From Comamonas resistens (GTDB lineage Bacteria; Pseudomonadota; Gammaproteobacteria; Burkholderiales; Burkholderiaceae_C): 64,000 nucleotides of DNA. Location: the NCBI RefSeq assembly GCF_030064165.1, contig NZ_CP125947.1, positions 2,604,001-2,668,000 of the forward strand, given 5' to 3'. A model generated the notes under the pieces. That model saw only the letters and a program-made list of their open reading frames with translations. It was not told the DNA's origin and did not search any database. The position numbers and the translations under genes were made by a program. This document shows positions 37,624 through 47,130 of this stretch, piece after piece (within the stretch, counting starts at the first letter, position 1; each line of letters begins with the position of its first letter).

Positions 37624-38799
37624 GTGCGCAGCTCTGCCATCATTGCCCTGCTGATCGTGGGTCTTGACGCCATGGGTCTCGGCCTCATCATGCCCGTCCT
37701 TCCGACGCTTCTGCGTGAGCTTGTGCCAGCAGAGCAGGTCGCTGGACACTATGGTGCCTTGCTGTCGCTCTATGCATTGATGCAGGTCGTCTTCGCGCCC
37801 ATGCTTGGACAGCTTTCGGATTCTTACGGTCGGCGTCCGGTACTTCTGGCTTCTCTTGCAGGAGCCGCAGTCGATTACACGATTATGGCATCAGCGCCGG
37901 TCTTATGGGTGCTCTATATCGGCCGACTCGTGTCCGGCGTCACGGGCGCAACCGGAGCTGTAGCAGCCTCAACCATTGCCGATTCGACGGGGGAAGGTTC
38001 TCGCGCACGCTGGTTCGGCTACATGGGGGCCTGTTATGGGGCGGGCATGATTGCCGGGCCAGCACTTGGTGGCATGCTCGGTGGTATCTCTGCTCATGCC
38101 CCGTTTATCGCCGCCGCCCTTCTCAACGGGTTCGCGTTCCTGCTTGCCTGCATTTTCCTCAAGGAGACTCATCACAGCCATGGCGGGACCGGAAAGCCGG
38201 TTCGCATCAAACCATTCGTTCTGTTACGGCTGGATGATGCATTGCGCGGGCTAGGTGCGCTTTTCGCAGTTTTCTTCATTATTCAACTGATCGGCCAAGT
38301 GCCTGCAGCCCTATGGGTCATATATGGCGAGGACCGTTTTCAGTGGAACACCGCGACCGTTGGTTTGTCGCTCGCGGCGTTTGGGGCAACACATGCGATC
38401 TTCCAAGCGTTTGTTACCGGCCCGCTTTCAAGCCGGCTTGGAGAGCGGCGCACGCTGCTGTTTGGCATGGCTGCGGATGCGACTGGCTTCGTTCTTCTGG
38501 CTTTTGCCACGCAGGGATGGATGGTGTTCCCGATTCTGTTGCTGCTTGCCGCCGGGGGTGTTGGCATGCCGGCCTTGCAGGCAATGCTCTCAAACAATGT
38601 CAGCAGTAACAAGCAAGGGGCTTTGCAAGGAACGCTAACGAGCCTCACCAATCTAAGCTCTATCGCAGGACCGCTTGGCTTCACAGCACTCTATTCTGCC
38701 ACCGCCGGGGCATGGAACGGTTGGGTTTGGATTGTCGGCGCGATCCTCTATTTAATATGTCTGCCAATACTACGCAGACCATTCGCAACTTCATTGTGA
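37624..38799 (+). CDS. tet(G): Tetracycline efflux pump Tet(G)
   Basis: The 391-residue 12-TM MFS antiporter exchanges Mg-tetracycline for a proton. Motif A GQLSDSYGRRP and ALGGMLGG are seen. The GTG start is at 37624 (GTGCGCAGC, read as MRSS). Adjacent divergent tetR(G) regulates it. Confidence 0.95.
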   Translation: MRSSAIIALLIVGLDAMGLGLIMPVLPTLLRELVPAEQVAGHYGALLSLYALMQVVFAPMLGQLSDSYGRRPVLLASLAGAAVDYTIMASAPVLWVLYIGRLVSGVTGATGAVAASTIADSTGEGSRARWFGYMGACYGAGMIAGPALGGMLGGISAHAPFIAAALLNGFAFLLACIFLKETHHSHGGTGKPVRIKPFVLLRLDDALRGLGALFAVFFIIQLIGQVPAALWVIYGEDRFQWNTATVGLSLAAFGATHAIFQAFVTGPLSSRLGERRTLLFGMAADATGFVLLAFATQGWMVFPILLLLAAGGVGMPALQAMLSNNVSSNKQGALQGTLTSLTNLSSIAGPLGFTALYSATAGAWNGWVWIVGAILYLICLPILRRPFATSL

Positions 38800-38888
38800 T
38801 TTAGTCATGGCGATTTGGCATGCGTAGACTTAGGAGAAATGACGGATTAAATCTGTTGAGCAATCATCTCCTTTCGGGGCGAGTGCCA

Positions 38889-39458
38889 ATGATGACCTTA
38901 GTTCACACTCTCGCTGTCGCCGAATATCTCAACTTCCGTCACGCCGCCAACGCGCTCGGCGTTGCACAGTCCAGCGTCAGCGCCCGCGTGAAGGCACTGG
39001 AAGAAGACCTCGGCATCCTCTTGTTCGAGCGTCATGCGCGCGGCGTTCGGCTGACCGAGGCCGGACGCCATTTCGTCGAGCGGATAGCCGTAGGTATTGA
39101 CCAACTCGACCATGCGGTGAAAACCGCCGGCATGGCGGCAGCCGGAGAAAGCGGCCGGCTTCGTATCGGTATCCATGCCCTGATTCCGCATAGCTTCCTC
39201 GCAAAGCTGATCGGCCAATACCGCAAGGATTACCCCGATGTTGAAGTCGAGATCGCCGAAGGCCCGGCCCGTGAAGCGGTGGTGCAGCTTCGCGCCGGCA
39301 GGTTGGACGTGGCGTTCGTCGCGGGCACGCCCCAACCACCCGACTGCCATTCCCGTCGCACATGGACCGAACCGCTCTTGGCGGTGCTACCGGAACGGCA
39401 TCCGCTCGCCAAGCGGTCAGCCGTCACATGGCCCGATTTGGCAGGCGAGACGTTCCTT
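38889..39458 (+). pseudogene. LysR-type regulator (SGI1 orf1-like), truncated by ISCR3
   Basis: It starts MTLVHTLAVAEYLNFRHAAN with a complete LysR HTH (VAQSSVSARVKALEEDLGIL) and about half of the effector domain, then breaks off at WPDLAGETFLA where the ISCR3 origin end begins (39459). The open frame continues to 39611 in ISCR3 sequence. Inactive in its usual role. Confidence 0.85.
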
Positions 39459-41342
39459 GCGTATAGGAAGTTCAAACGCCCTTTTCGGGCAGTCTGCTGG
39501 GTAGGCGGCGGTCGCGCAAGCCCCGTTTTGGGCACGGATCGGACGTCTGTGAGTGGGATTTCGGCATCGCGGGGCCACGCAGCGGCGTTGTCAGCAGCCA
39601 TGCTTCGCTGATTCCCGACAGCGGGCCGAGCGCCGCCCTGCGGATCGTGGCCGCATCGGCTCGGATTCCGGTTTCGCCGTCGGCTGTGCAGCCGGCAGAT
39701 CGTCACGCGGCTTGCACTGGCGGCGCGCGCGCTGCGGGCCTGTAGTGCGCTTCTTCCCGCGCGCCGTGCTTCTCGAAGTGGGCGAGGATGGCGCGGATGG
39801 CGGTGGGTTCCTCGATGCTGGCGACGATCCGCACGGTGCCACCGCAGTGGACGCAGGCGGTGACGTCGATGGAAAAGACCCGCTTGAGCCGTTGCGCCCA
39901 GCTCATCGCACGGCGCTTCTCCTCGGGGCTGCGCGGCGCGTCGTGGGCGCTGACGTCCACTGGCGCCGCATCGCCCGCAGGCCGCTTGCCGCGCCCCGAG
40001 GGCGTCAGCTGCGCACGCAGGTTTGCATTCGGGGCGAATACGCCGTGGAAGCGGGTGAGATGCGCGCGAGGTGGCGGGACCAGCGCCGCCAGCTTGGCGA
40101 TGAAATCCACCGGATCCCATTCCACATGCGTGGTGCCATTGCGCCACGGGGTCTTGAGCTGGTAACGCACCCTGCCCTGGAGCGCTATCGACAGCCGCTT
40201 CTCGCTGATCGCCGGGCGCGTGATGTAGCGGCACAGCTTTTCCAGCTTGTGGCTTTCGTGTGCTTCGGCCGCCACGCCGGCATGCAGTGAGAAGCCGCCG
40301 ACCTTGCCGGCTTCGCCCTCCAGCGAACCGGCGTCACCGGGCAGCGTTTGCAGCGTGACGACCTTGCAGCCAGCGTCGCGGCCGGTGGCGATGCGGTAGG
40401 TGATCGAACTCATCCGCAGCCCATCCATGCTGTCGTCGCCTGCAGCGCTGTCTGCCAGGAAGGCCGATTCGCCCTCCCCTTCGAGCCAGCCTTTGCGCGT
40501 CAGGTGCCGACACACCCGGTGCGCGATGGTAGCTGCCAGCTGGGTCAACTGCGCGGTGGTGGGCGCACGGGCGCGGTGCAGGCGCAGTTCGCGCCGCGGC
40601 AGCTCGGTGGCTTCCACGTACACGCCGTCGAGCCACAGCATGTGGAAGTGGATGTTCAGGTTCAGCGCGCTGCCGAAACGCTGGATCAGCGTCACCGCGC
40701 CGCACTGGGCGCTGGCGCGGTCGATGCCGGCTTGATCGGCCAACCAGCCGGCGATCACGCGCTGCACGATGCCCAGCACCGGGCCAATGGCTTCTGGCTT
40801 GCTGGCGAACAGGAAACGCAAGGGGTACGGAAAGCTCAGCACCCATTGCCGCACAGGCCGCGGGCCGAACACCTCCTCGACCAGGTGCCGCGCACTCTCG
40901 GCCATGCGTCGCGCGCCGCAACTCGGGCAGAACCCGCGCTTCTTGCAGGAGAAGGCCACCAGCCTCTCTGCACGGCAGTGCTCGCACACCACCCGCAGGA
41001 AGCCGTGCTCGAGTACGCCGCAACGCAGGTAGGCATCGAACGCCTCGCGGACATACCCGGGCAGCGAGCGGCCCTCCGCTTCGATCCGTGCAATGAAGTC
41101 CGGGTAGTGCGCCTCTACCAACGCGTACAGCAGCGTGCGCTCGGGCGCGTGGCGCGCGTACCGCGAACCGGTGTGGGCGGACGGCAGTGGCGCGCATCCC
41201 GCGGCTTGCCGCCGGGATGTGGCGAGGCGCGGCACGCAGCGCTCCGGTGCGGGGACGGCTGCTCAGTGTTGCGCCTGTGTTCGCACGTTCGTATCGGTGC
41301 GTTCTGATCTTCGCGTCAGACATTGCCGCGGCGCGGGCACAA
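39459..41342 (-). mobile_element. ISCR3: ISCR3-type rolling-circle element, copy 1
   Basis: The oriIS-like end (reverse of GCGTTTGAACTTCCTATACG, 39460-39479) lies downstream of the minus-strand rcr3 gene. The ter end cannot be fixed from sequence alone; it lies between 41235 and the groEL terminator at about 41344. Confidence 0.85.
39703..41235 (-). CDS. rcr3: IS91-family rolling-circle transposase Rcr3 (ISCR3)
   Basis: The 510-residue IS91-type transposase has an N-terminal zinc-binding region (VCEHCRAERLVAFSCKKRGF, CPSCGARRM), the HFHMLWLDGVY HuH-like segment, then catalytic Y-containing stretches (KLEKLCRYITRPAIS). A second Cys pair (ACVHCGG) is near the C-terminus. It mobilises neighbouring DNA by rolling-circle replication from oriIS with one-ended read-through. 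Confidence 0.9.
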   Translation of the reverse strand: MPRLATSRRQAAGCAPLPSAHTGSRYARHAPERTLLYALVEAHYPDFIARIEAEGRSLPGYVREAFDAYLRCGVLEHGFLRVVCEHCRAERLVAFSCKKRGFCPSCGARRMAESARHLVEEVFGPRPVRQWVLSFPYPLRFLFASKPEAIGPVLGIVQRVIAGWLADQAGIDRASAQCGAVTLIQRFGSALNLNIHFHMLWLDGVYVEATELPRRELRLHRARAPTTAQLTQLAATIAHRVCRHLTRKGWLEGEGESAFLADSAAGDDSMDGLRMSSITYRIATGRDAGCKVVTLQTLPGDAGSLEGEAGKVGGFSLHAGVAAEAHESHKLEKLCRYITRPAISEKRLSIALQGRVRYQLKTPWRNGTTHVEWDPVDFIAKLAALVPPPRAHLTRFHGVFAPNANLRAQLTPSGRGKRPAGDAAPVDVSAHDAPRSPEEKRRAMSWAQRLKRVFSIDVTACVHCGGTVRIVASIEEPTAIRAILAHFEKHGAREEAHYRPAARAPPVQAA

Positions 41343-41343
41343 C

Positions 41344-41369
41344 AAAAAGCCCGGCATCGCTGCCGGGCT
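41344..41369 (-). terminator. groEL terminator retained beside ISCR3 (copy 1)
   Basis: Hairpin AGCCCGGCA-TCGC-TGCCGGGCT followed on the minus strand by five Ts. It lies about 90 bp beyond the groEL stop codon and came with that fragment. Confidence 0.8.
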
Positions 41370-41461
41370 CCGGCCCCGTCCTTGGGGCCTTGATGTCGGG
41401 TCGTTGCCGGGATCGGACCGCGCTGGCGCGGTCCGGTTCCCTGACGACCGGGCCAACCGGA

Positions 41462-42115
41462 TCAGAAATCCATGCCGCCCATGCCGCCCATACCGCCAGC
41501 ACCCGGCATGGCCGGCTCTTCCTTCTTCGGCACTTCGGCCACGACCACTTCGGTCGTGATCGCAAGGCCGGCGACGGAAGCGGCGTGCTGCAGGGCCGAG
41601 CGGGTCACCTTGGTCGGGTCCAGGATGCCCATGGCGATCATGTCGCCGAACTCGCCGGTGGCGGCGTTGTAGCCGTAGCTGCCTTCGCCGGCCTTGACGT
41701 TGGCCACGATCACGCTCGGTTCTTCACCGGCGTTGGCCACGATGGCGCGCAGCGGGGCTTCCAGCGCACGGCGGGTGATGGCGATGCCCAGGTTCTGGTC
41801 TTCGTTGATGCCCTGCCAGGGCAGATCCGTGCACAGCACCTTGCCGTAGAAGAACAGCAAGGCCGCCAATGCCTGACGATGCGTGGAGACCGAAACCTTG
41901 CGCTCGTTCGCCAGCCAGGACAGAAATGCCTCGACTTCGCTGCTGCCCAAGGTTGCCGGGTGACGCACACCGTGGAAACGGATGAAGGCACGAACCCAGT
42001 GGACATAAGCCTGTTCGGTTCGTAAGCTGTAATGCAAGTAGCGTATGCGCTCACGCAACTGGTCCAGAACCTTGACCGAACGCAGCGGTGGTAACGGCGC
42101 AGTGGCGGTTTTCAT
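41462..42115 (-). pseudogene. intI1-groEL fusion frame, copy 1
   Basis: Codons 1-100 are the IntI1 N-terminus (to VLCTDLPW); from 41815 the frame continues as the last 118 residues of a GroEL ([20 protein letters not shown] ... [20 protein letters not shown]). The GroEL part is Xanthomonas-like by G+C and by its tail and was probably captured with ISCR3. Neither half can work: the integrase lacks its catalytic domain and the chaperonin lacks its ATPase domain. The same fusion is known from SGI1. Confidence 0.92.
42000..42028 (+). promoter_or_regulatory. Pc: Pc promoter, weak PcW type (copy 1)
   Basis: TGGACA (42000-42005), 17 bp, TAAGCT (42023-42028). This is the PcW form and differs by one base from the PcH1 at 29425. 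It reads directly into the truncated sul1. Confidence 0.85.
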
Positions 42116-42231
42116 GGCTTGTTATGACTGTTTTTTTGTACAGTCTATGCCTCGGGCATCCAAGCAGCAAGCGCGTTACGCCGTGGGTCGATGTTTGATG
42201 TTATGGAGCAGCAACGATGTTACGCAGCAGG

Positions 42232-42458
42232 GTGACGGTGTTCGGCATTCTGAATCTCACCGAGGACTCCTTCTTCGATGAGAGCCGGCGGCTAGACCCC
42301 GCCGGCGCTGTCACCGCGGCGATCGAAATGCTGCGAGTCGGATCAGACGTCGTGGATGTCGGACCGGCCGCCAGCCATCCGGACGCGAGGCCTGTATCGC
42401 CGGCCGATGAGATCAGACGTATTGCGCCGCTCTTAGACGCCCTGTCCGATCAGATGCA
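42232..42458 (+). pseudogene. sul1delta: sul1 5' fragment joined directly to attI1
   Basis: attI1 sequence (ATGTTACGCAGCAG) runs straight into GTGACGGTGTTCGG of sul1 with no cassettes and no qacEdelta1. The frame stops being sul1 after residue 75 (LSDQM), where the foreign fabV-bearing fragment begins. The same junction occurs at 47901. Confidence 0.88.
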
Positions 42459-42941
42459 ATCAAGTGCTTGCATGGTTTCTTCAATGGGTGTTTCCGGGTC
42501 CATGCAGTGGTGATAGAAAATATCGAAGTATTCCAGGCCGGTACGCTTCAAGCTTTGGTCGCAACTGCTCACCAGGTATTTACGCGAGCCTCCAATACCA
42601 TAGGGGCCAGGCCACATGTCGTAACCGGCTTTGCTGGAAATAATTAACTCATCGCGGTAGCGCACAAAATCCTGCGCAAAAATATTGCCGAAGGTTTGCT
42701 CAGCGGAACCAAAGTTGGGGCCGTAATTGTTGGCGAGGTCGAAGTGGGTAATACCTAAATCAAACGCGCGGCGCAGCATAGCCCGAGCATTGGATTGAGG
42801 GTCGACAGCGCCAAAGTTTTGCCAAAGGCCCAAGGAAAGTTTGGGTAAGCGCAGGCCGCTTTTTCCACAGCGCTGATACTGCATGGCGTTGTAACGTTCG
42901 GGGCTGGCAACATAAGGTGGGTTGGGTTCGTGAGTAATCAT
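42459..42941 (-). pseudogene. Aldo/keto reductase, N-terminal part
   Basis: About 160 residues of an AKR (TIM-barrel NADPH oxidoreductase, YghZ/Kv-beta-like): RCGKSGLRLPKLSLGLWQNF, HFDLANNYGPNFGSAE with the catalytic Tyr, and ELIISSKAGYDMWPGPYG with the catalytic Lys. The C-terminal cofactor region is cut off at the sul1 junction. It belongs to the captured foreign fragment. Confidence 0.88.
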
Positions 42942-43168
42942 GGTAATTCCTGTATCGTTGGCTGTGAGTTTGCAGGTGGATGCGGTGTATTTCTAAAAAA
43001 CAGATATTTTTACCTGCATTATTATCGGCGCGCATTTTAGCGGAAAACGGATGATCTCCACTTACTTGTCGAATGTAAAGATAAGTAGCCATTTCGAAAC
43101 ACGTGCGGCAACCTGGTGAAGTCGTTTTTCGAATGTGCTGATCAGATAAATCTTTTATTCGATTCGCT

Positions 43169-43582
43169 TTACAGCCATCCGAGCGAATATTTCAGTAGCA
43201 ACAATCCCCACATTACCAGCACGCAAAAATTACCGGCCATAAATGCCCATAGCCGATGTATCACATTGTTATAGGTGAGGTGAATCCAACTGTGCGCCAG
43301 GCGGGCAACCACAAAGCCCCAGGCGAAAATCAGGAGTTCGAGGGATTCAACATCCATGGCGATAGCGATAGTCCCGGCGATATAAAACAACACAGGGGTT
43401 TCGAACAGGTTGCTGTAATTGCGCGCGGCTTGTGCCATATCGTTTGGAATCTCGCCAGTATTCAAGCGGAATTGGCCGATGCTAACCCGGCCTGCCTTGA
43501 CGGCTTTGATTCGCAGAAACAACAGGCGAAAGGCAACCCCAAAGGTGAGCAGCACCATAGCAAACATTGCGTAGAGCATGGA
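43169..43582 (-). CDS. MAPEG-family membrane protein
   Basis: The product (137 residues from this start) has four membrane helices and the MAPEG signature RNYSNLFETPVLFYIAG, plus RLAHSWIHLTYNNVIHR. Members include microsomal glutathione transferases and leukotriene synthases; bacterial substrates are mostly unknown. GAGG stands before the ATG at 43582. An ATG at 43606 would add eight residues. It is an intact passenger of the captured fragment. Confidence 0.85.
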   Translation of the reverse strand, partial: SMLYAMFAMVLLTFGVAFRLLFLRIKAVKAGRVSIGQFRLNTGEIPNDMAQAARNYSNLFETPVLFYIAGTIAIAMDVESLELLIFAWGFVVARLAHSWIHLTYNNVIHRLWAFMAGNFCVLVMWGLLLLKYSLGWL

Positions 43583-43759
43583 TCGGGTCCTCGTGGTTAT
43601 TGTCATTTTTACGGGTTTACTATAGCCCAGAAGCGCGGGGGAAATTCAACTGACCTGCTGTGTGGGGACATTCCCGCTGGCAGGCCCTATAATGGCGGCC
43701 TTTTCGGCGGGGCTTTCCGCCGGGAACTGGTATCCAACCGATTAGCATAGGATAAGTCC

Positions 43760-44935
43760 ATGATTATCAAGCCAAAAGTTCGCGGTTTTATTTGCACCAA
43801 TGCGCATCCACAAGGTTGTGCTGCCAATGTCCAAGAACAAATCGCTTTCACTAAAGCCAAAGGCCCTGTTGCTGGCGCTCCCAAGAAGGTGCTGGTATTG
43901 GGATGTTCAACCGGGTTTGGCCTGGCTTCTCGCATCACTGCGGCGTTTGGGGGCGGTGCAGATACCTTGGGTGTATGTTTTGAAAAAGAACCCTCGGAAT
44001 CCAAAACAGCCACTGCTGGCTATTACAACACCTCGGCGTTCCATGATGCTGCCAATGCAGCCGGACTTTATGCAGAAACAATTAATGGCGATGCCTTTTC
44101 CGATGCTTGCAAGGCGCAGGTTATCGAGACATTGAAAAACGGCATCGGCAAGGTGGATCTGGTGATTTACTCGCTCGCATCTCCACGTCGCACAGACCCG
44201 AAAACAGGCGAAGTTTATAATTCCGTATTGAAGCCCATTGGCAAGTCCTACACGTCCAAAAACCTGAATACCGATACCCTTAAGATTTCTGATATCACCA
44301 TCGAGCCAGCCTCCGACGAGGAAATCGCCAACACCGTTAAGGTCATGGGCGGTGAAGATTGGGAGCTATGGATTGATGCGCTCAAGCAAGCGGATCTGTT
44401 GGACGATAATTTCAAAACAGTTGCTTACACCTACCTTGGCGACAAATTGACTTGGCCAATCTATGGCAAAGCGACCATCGGTAAAGCCAAGGAAGATTTG
44501 GATCGCGCTGCCAGGGAATTGAGTGCGAAACATGGCGGTAATGCGCGGGTGGCGGTGTTGAAAGCCGTTGTTACCCAAGCGAGTTCGGCCATTCCGGTGA
44601 TGCCGCTTTACCTCGCGATTTTATTCAAGGTGATGAAAGAGCAGGGTACCCATGAAGGTTGCATCGAGCAAATCCAGCGTTTGTTTACTGAGTGCCTTTA
44701 CTCCAATACTCCGCGTCTGGATGATGGCAATCGCTACCGCGTGGATGAATTGGAGCTGGCTCCAGCTGTGCAACGCAAGGTCGAAGAAATTTGGGAGCAA
44801 GTCACAGAAGCGAACCTGTTCGAGCTGACAGATTTTGAAGGCTACAAAGCCGAGTTTTTGCGCTTGTTTGGTTTCGGTTTCGCAAGCGTGGATTACGAGG
44901 CGGAAACCTCGCCGCTGGTGCAAACCAATTTTTAA
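43760..44935 (+). CDS. fabV: Enoyl-ACP reductase FabV
   Basis: This 391-residue protein is a complete trans-2-enoyl-ACP reductase of the FabV type (last step of fatty-acid elongation, NADH-dependent). The cofactor loop is [12 protein letters not shown]. The family's catalytic Tyr-(x8)-Lys is [25 protein letters not shown] and [17 protein letters not shown] are also typical. FabV enzymes are known to be much less sensitive to triclosan than FabI, and one copy can confer triclosan tolerance. Good AGGATA upstream. Codon use and G+C differ from the integron backbone, suggesting a gammaproteobacterial donor such as Cellvibrio (inference). Intact, between the two ISCR3 copies. Confidence 0.94.
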   Translation: MIIKPKVRGFICTNAHPQGCAANVQEQIAFTKAKGPVAGAPKKVLVLGCSTGFGLASRITAAFGGGADTLGVCFEKEPSESKTATAGYYNTSAFHDAANAAGLYAETINGDAFSDACKAQVIETLKNGIGKVDLVIYSLASPRRTDPKTGEVYNSVLKPIGKSYTSKNLNTDTLKISDITIEPASDEEIANTVKVMGGEDWELWIDALKQADLLDDNFKTVAYTYLGDKLTWPIYGKATIGKAKEDLDRAARELSAKHGGNARVAVLKAVVTQASSAIPVMPLYLAILFKVMKEQGTHEGCIEQIQRLFTECLYSNTPRLDDGNRYRVDELELAPAVQRKVEEIWEQVTEANLFELTDFEGYKAEFLRLFGFGFASVDYEAETSPLVQTNF

Positions 44936-45064
44936 TCTTCCCAGGGGCAGGGTATGCCTTGGCCTTTCTTAATCTCCCCCGGCCCCTCTTTTTCAAAGAG
45001 GGGAGCTAACGCCTCTCCGTGAAGAGCGGGCGGTTTGCAAACTTGATTATTGTAAGGAGTAGTA

Positions 45065-45127
45065 ATGCGCAAACGCATTGCGATTGATATGGATGAGACC
45101 ATTTGTGACACCCTGGCTCGCCATATC
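45065..45127 (+). pseudogene. 5'(3')-deoxyribonucleotidase-like gene, first 21 codons
   Basis: After AAGGAG the frame reads MRKRIAIDMDETICDTLARH, the HAD motif I (DMDE) region of a 5'-nucleotidase family protein. It is cut at 45128 by the ISCR3 origin end. The donor gene order was therefore fabV followed by this gene. Confidence 0.75.
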
Positions 45128-47011
45128 GCGTATAGGAAGTTCAAACGCCCTTTTCGGGCAGTCTGCTGGGTAGGCGGCGGTCGCGCAAGCCCCGTTTTGG
45201 GCACGGATCGGACGTCTGTGAGTGGGATTTCGGCATCGCGGGGCCACGCAGCGGCGTTGTCAGCAGCCATGCTTCGCTGATTCCCGACAGCGGGCCGAGC
45301 GCCGCCCTGCGGATCGTGGCCGCATCGGCTCGGATTCCGGTTTCGCCGTCGGCTGTGCAGCCGGCAGATCGTCACGCGGCTTGCACTGGCGGCGCGCGCG
45401 CTGCGGGCCTGTAGTGCGCTTCTTCCCGCGCGCCGTGCTTCTCGAAGTGGGCGAGGATGGCGCGGATGGCGGTGGGTTCCTCGATGCTGGCGACGATCCG
45501 CACGGTGCCACCGCAGTGGACGCAGGCGGTGACGTCGATGGAAAAGACCCGCTTGAGCCGTTGCGCCCAGCTCATCGCACGGCGCTTCTCCTCGGGGCTG
45601 CGCGGCGCGTCGTGGGCGCTGACGTCCACTGGCGCCGCATCGCCCGCAGGCCGCTTGCCGCGCCCCGAGGGCGTCAGCTGCGCACGCAGGTTTGCATTCG
45701 GGGCGAATACGCCGTGGAAGCGGGTGAGATGCGCGCGAGGTGGCGGGACCAGCGCCGCCAGCTTGGCGATGAAATCCACCGGATCCCATTCCACATGCGT
45801 GGTGCCATTGCGCCACGGGGTCTTGAGCTGGTAACGCACCCTGCCCTGGAGCGCTATCGACAGCCGCTTCTCGCTGATCGCCGGGCGCGTGATGTAGCGG
45901 CACAGCTTTTCCAGCTTGTGGCTTTCGTGTGCTTCGGCCGCCACGCCGGCATGCAGTGAGAAGCCGCCGACCTTGCCGGCTTCGCCCTCCAGCGAACCGG
46001 CGTCACCGGGCAGCGTTTGCAGCGTGACGACCTTGCAGCCAGCGTCGCGGCCGGTGGCGATGCGGTAGGTGATCGAACTCATCCGCAGCCCATCCATGCT
46101 GTCGTCGCCTGCAGCGCTGTCTGCCAGGAAGGCCGATTCGCCCTCCCCTTCGAGCCAGCCTTTGCGCGTCAGGTGCCGACACACCCGGTGCGCGATGGTA
46201 GCTGCCAGCTGGGTCAACTGCGCGGTGGTGGGCGCACGGGCGCGGTGCAGGCGCAGTTCGCGCCGCGGCAGCTCGGTGGCTTCCACGTACACGCCGTCGA
46301 GCCACAGCATGTGGAAGTGGATGTTCAGGTTCAGCGCGCTGCCGAAACGCTGGATCAGCGTCACCGCGCCGCACTGGGCGCTGGCGCGGTCGATGCCGGC
46401 TTGATCGGCCAACCAGCCGGCGATCACGCGCTGCACGATGCCCAGCACCGGGCCAATGGCTTCTGGCTTGCTGGCGAACAGGAAACGCAAGGGGTACGGA
46501 AAGCTCAGCACCCATTGCCGCACAGGCCGCGGGCCGAACACCTCCTCGACCAGGTGCCGCGCACTCTCGGCCATGCGTCGCGCGCCGCAACTCGGGCAGA
46601 ACCCGCGCTTCTTGCAGGAGAAGGCCACCAGCCTCTCTGCACGGCAGTGCTCGCACACCACCCGCAGGAAGCCGTGCTCGAGTACGCCGCAACGCAGGTA
46701 GGCATCGAACGCCTCGCGGACATACCCGGGCAGCGAGCGGCCCTCCGCTTCGATCCGTGCAATGAAGTCCGGGTAGTGCGCCTCTACCAACGCGTACAGC
46801 AGCGTGCGCTCGGGCGCGTGGCGCGCGTACCGCGAACCGGTGTGGGCGGACGGCAGTGGCGCGCATCCCGCGGCTTGCCGCCGGGATGTGGCGAGGCGCG
46901 GCACGCAGCGCTCCGGTGCGGGGACGGCTGCTCAGTGTTGCGCCTGTGTTCGCACGTTCGTATCGGTGCGTTCTGATCTTCGCGTCAGACATTGCCGCGG
47001 CGCGGGCACAA
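45128..47011 (-). mobile_element. ISCR3: ISCR3-type rolling-circle element, copy 2
   Basis: Same layout as copy 1: oriIS-like end at 45129-45148, rcr3 at 45372-46904, ter end not resolvable but before the groEL terminator at about 47013. Confidence 0.85.
45372..46904 (-). CDS. rcr3: IS91-family transposase Rcr3 (ISCR3), copy 2
   Basis: Identical in translation to the 510-residue protein at 39703-41235. With the first copy it can provide homologous sites for excising the fabV unit as a circle. Confidence 0.9.
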   Translation of the reverse strand: MPRLATSRRQAAGCAPLPSAHTGSRYARHAPERTLLYALVEAHYPDFIARIEAEGRSLPGYVREAFDAYLRCGVLEHGFLRVVCEHCRAERLVAFSCKKRGFCPSCGARRMAESARHLVEEVFGPRPVRQWVLSFPYPLRFLFASKPEAIGPVLGIVQRVIAGWLADQAGIDRASAQCGAVTLIQRFGSALNLNIHFHMLWLDGVYVEATELPRRELRLHRARAPTTAQLTQLAATIAHRVCRHLTRKGWLEGEGESAFLADSAAGDDSMDGLRMSSITYRIATGRDAGCKVVTLQTLPGDAGSLEGEAGKVGGFSLHAGVAAEAHESHKLEKLCRYITRPAISEKRLSIALQGRVRYQLKTPWRNGTTHVEWDPVDFIAKLAALVPPPRAHLTRFHGVFAPNANLRAQLTPSGRGKRPAGDAAPVDVSAHDAPRSPEEKRRAMSWAQRLKRVFSIDVTACVHCGGTVRIVASIEEPTAIRAILAHFEKHGAREEAHYRPAARAPPVQAA

Positions 47012-47012
47012 C

Positions 47013-47038
47013 AAAAAGCCCGGCATCGCTGCCGGGCT
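47013..47038 (-). terminator. groEL terminator (copy 2)
   Basis: Same hairpin as at 41344-41369, offset by 5,669 bp. Confidence 0.8.
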
Positions 47039-47130
47039 CCGGCCCCGTCCTTGGGGCCTTGATGTCGGGTCGTTGCCGGGATCGGACCGCGCTGGCGCGG
47101 TCCGGTTCCCTGACGACCGGGCCAACCGGA

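Larger units (their letters stand above)
39459..42458. repeat. 3,000-bp direct repeat, copy 1
   Basis: From the ISCR3 origin end (GCGTATAGGAAGTTCAAACG) through rcr3, the groEL/intI1 fusion, attI1 and the first part of sul1. The translated products are identical to copy 2 at 45128-48127 (offset 5,669). The copies diverge at 42459, where a foreign fragment begins. Confidence 0.95.

Noticed and set aside
40348..41307. A 319-codon plus-strand frame, and 329-334-codon minus frames, over ISCR3 (also at 46017-46976)
   Set aside because: All overlap rcr3 in other frames and have biased Arg/Ala/Pro composition. Only the 510-codon frame shows transposase motifs.
41462..41815. A functional GroEL chaperonin gene
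   Set aside because: Only the last 118 residues are present, fused to an IntI1 stump, and repeated unchanged at 47131.
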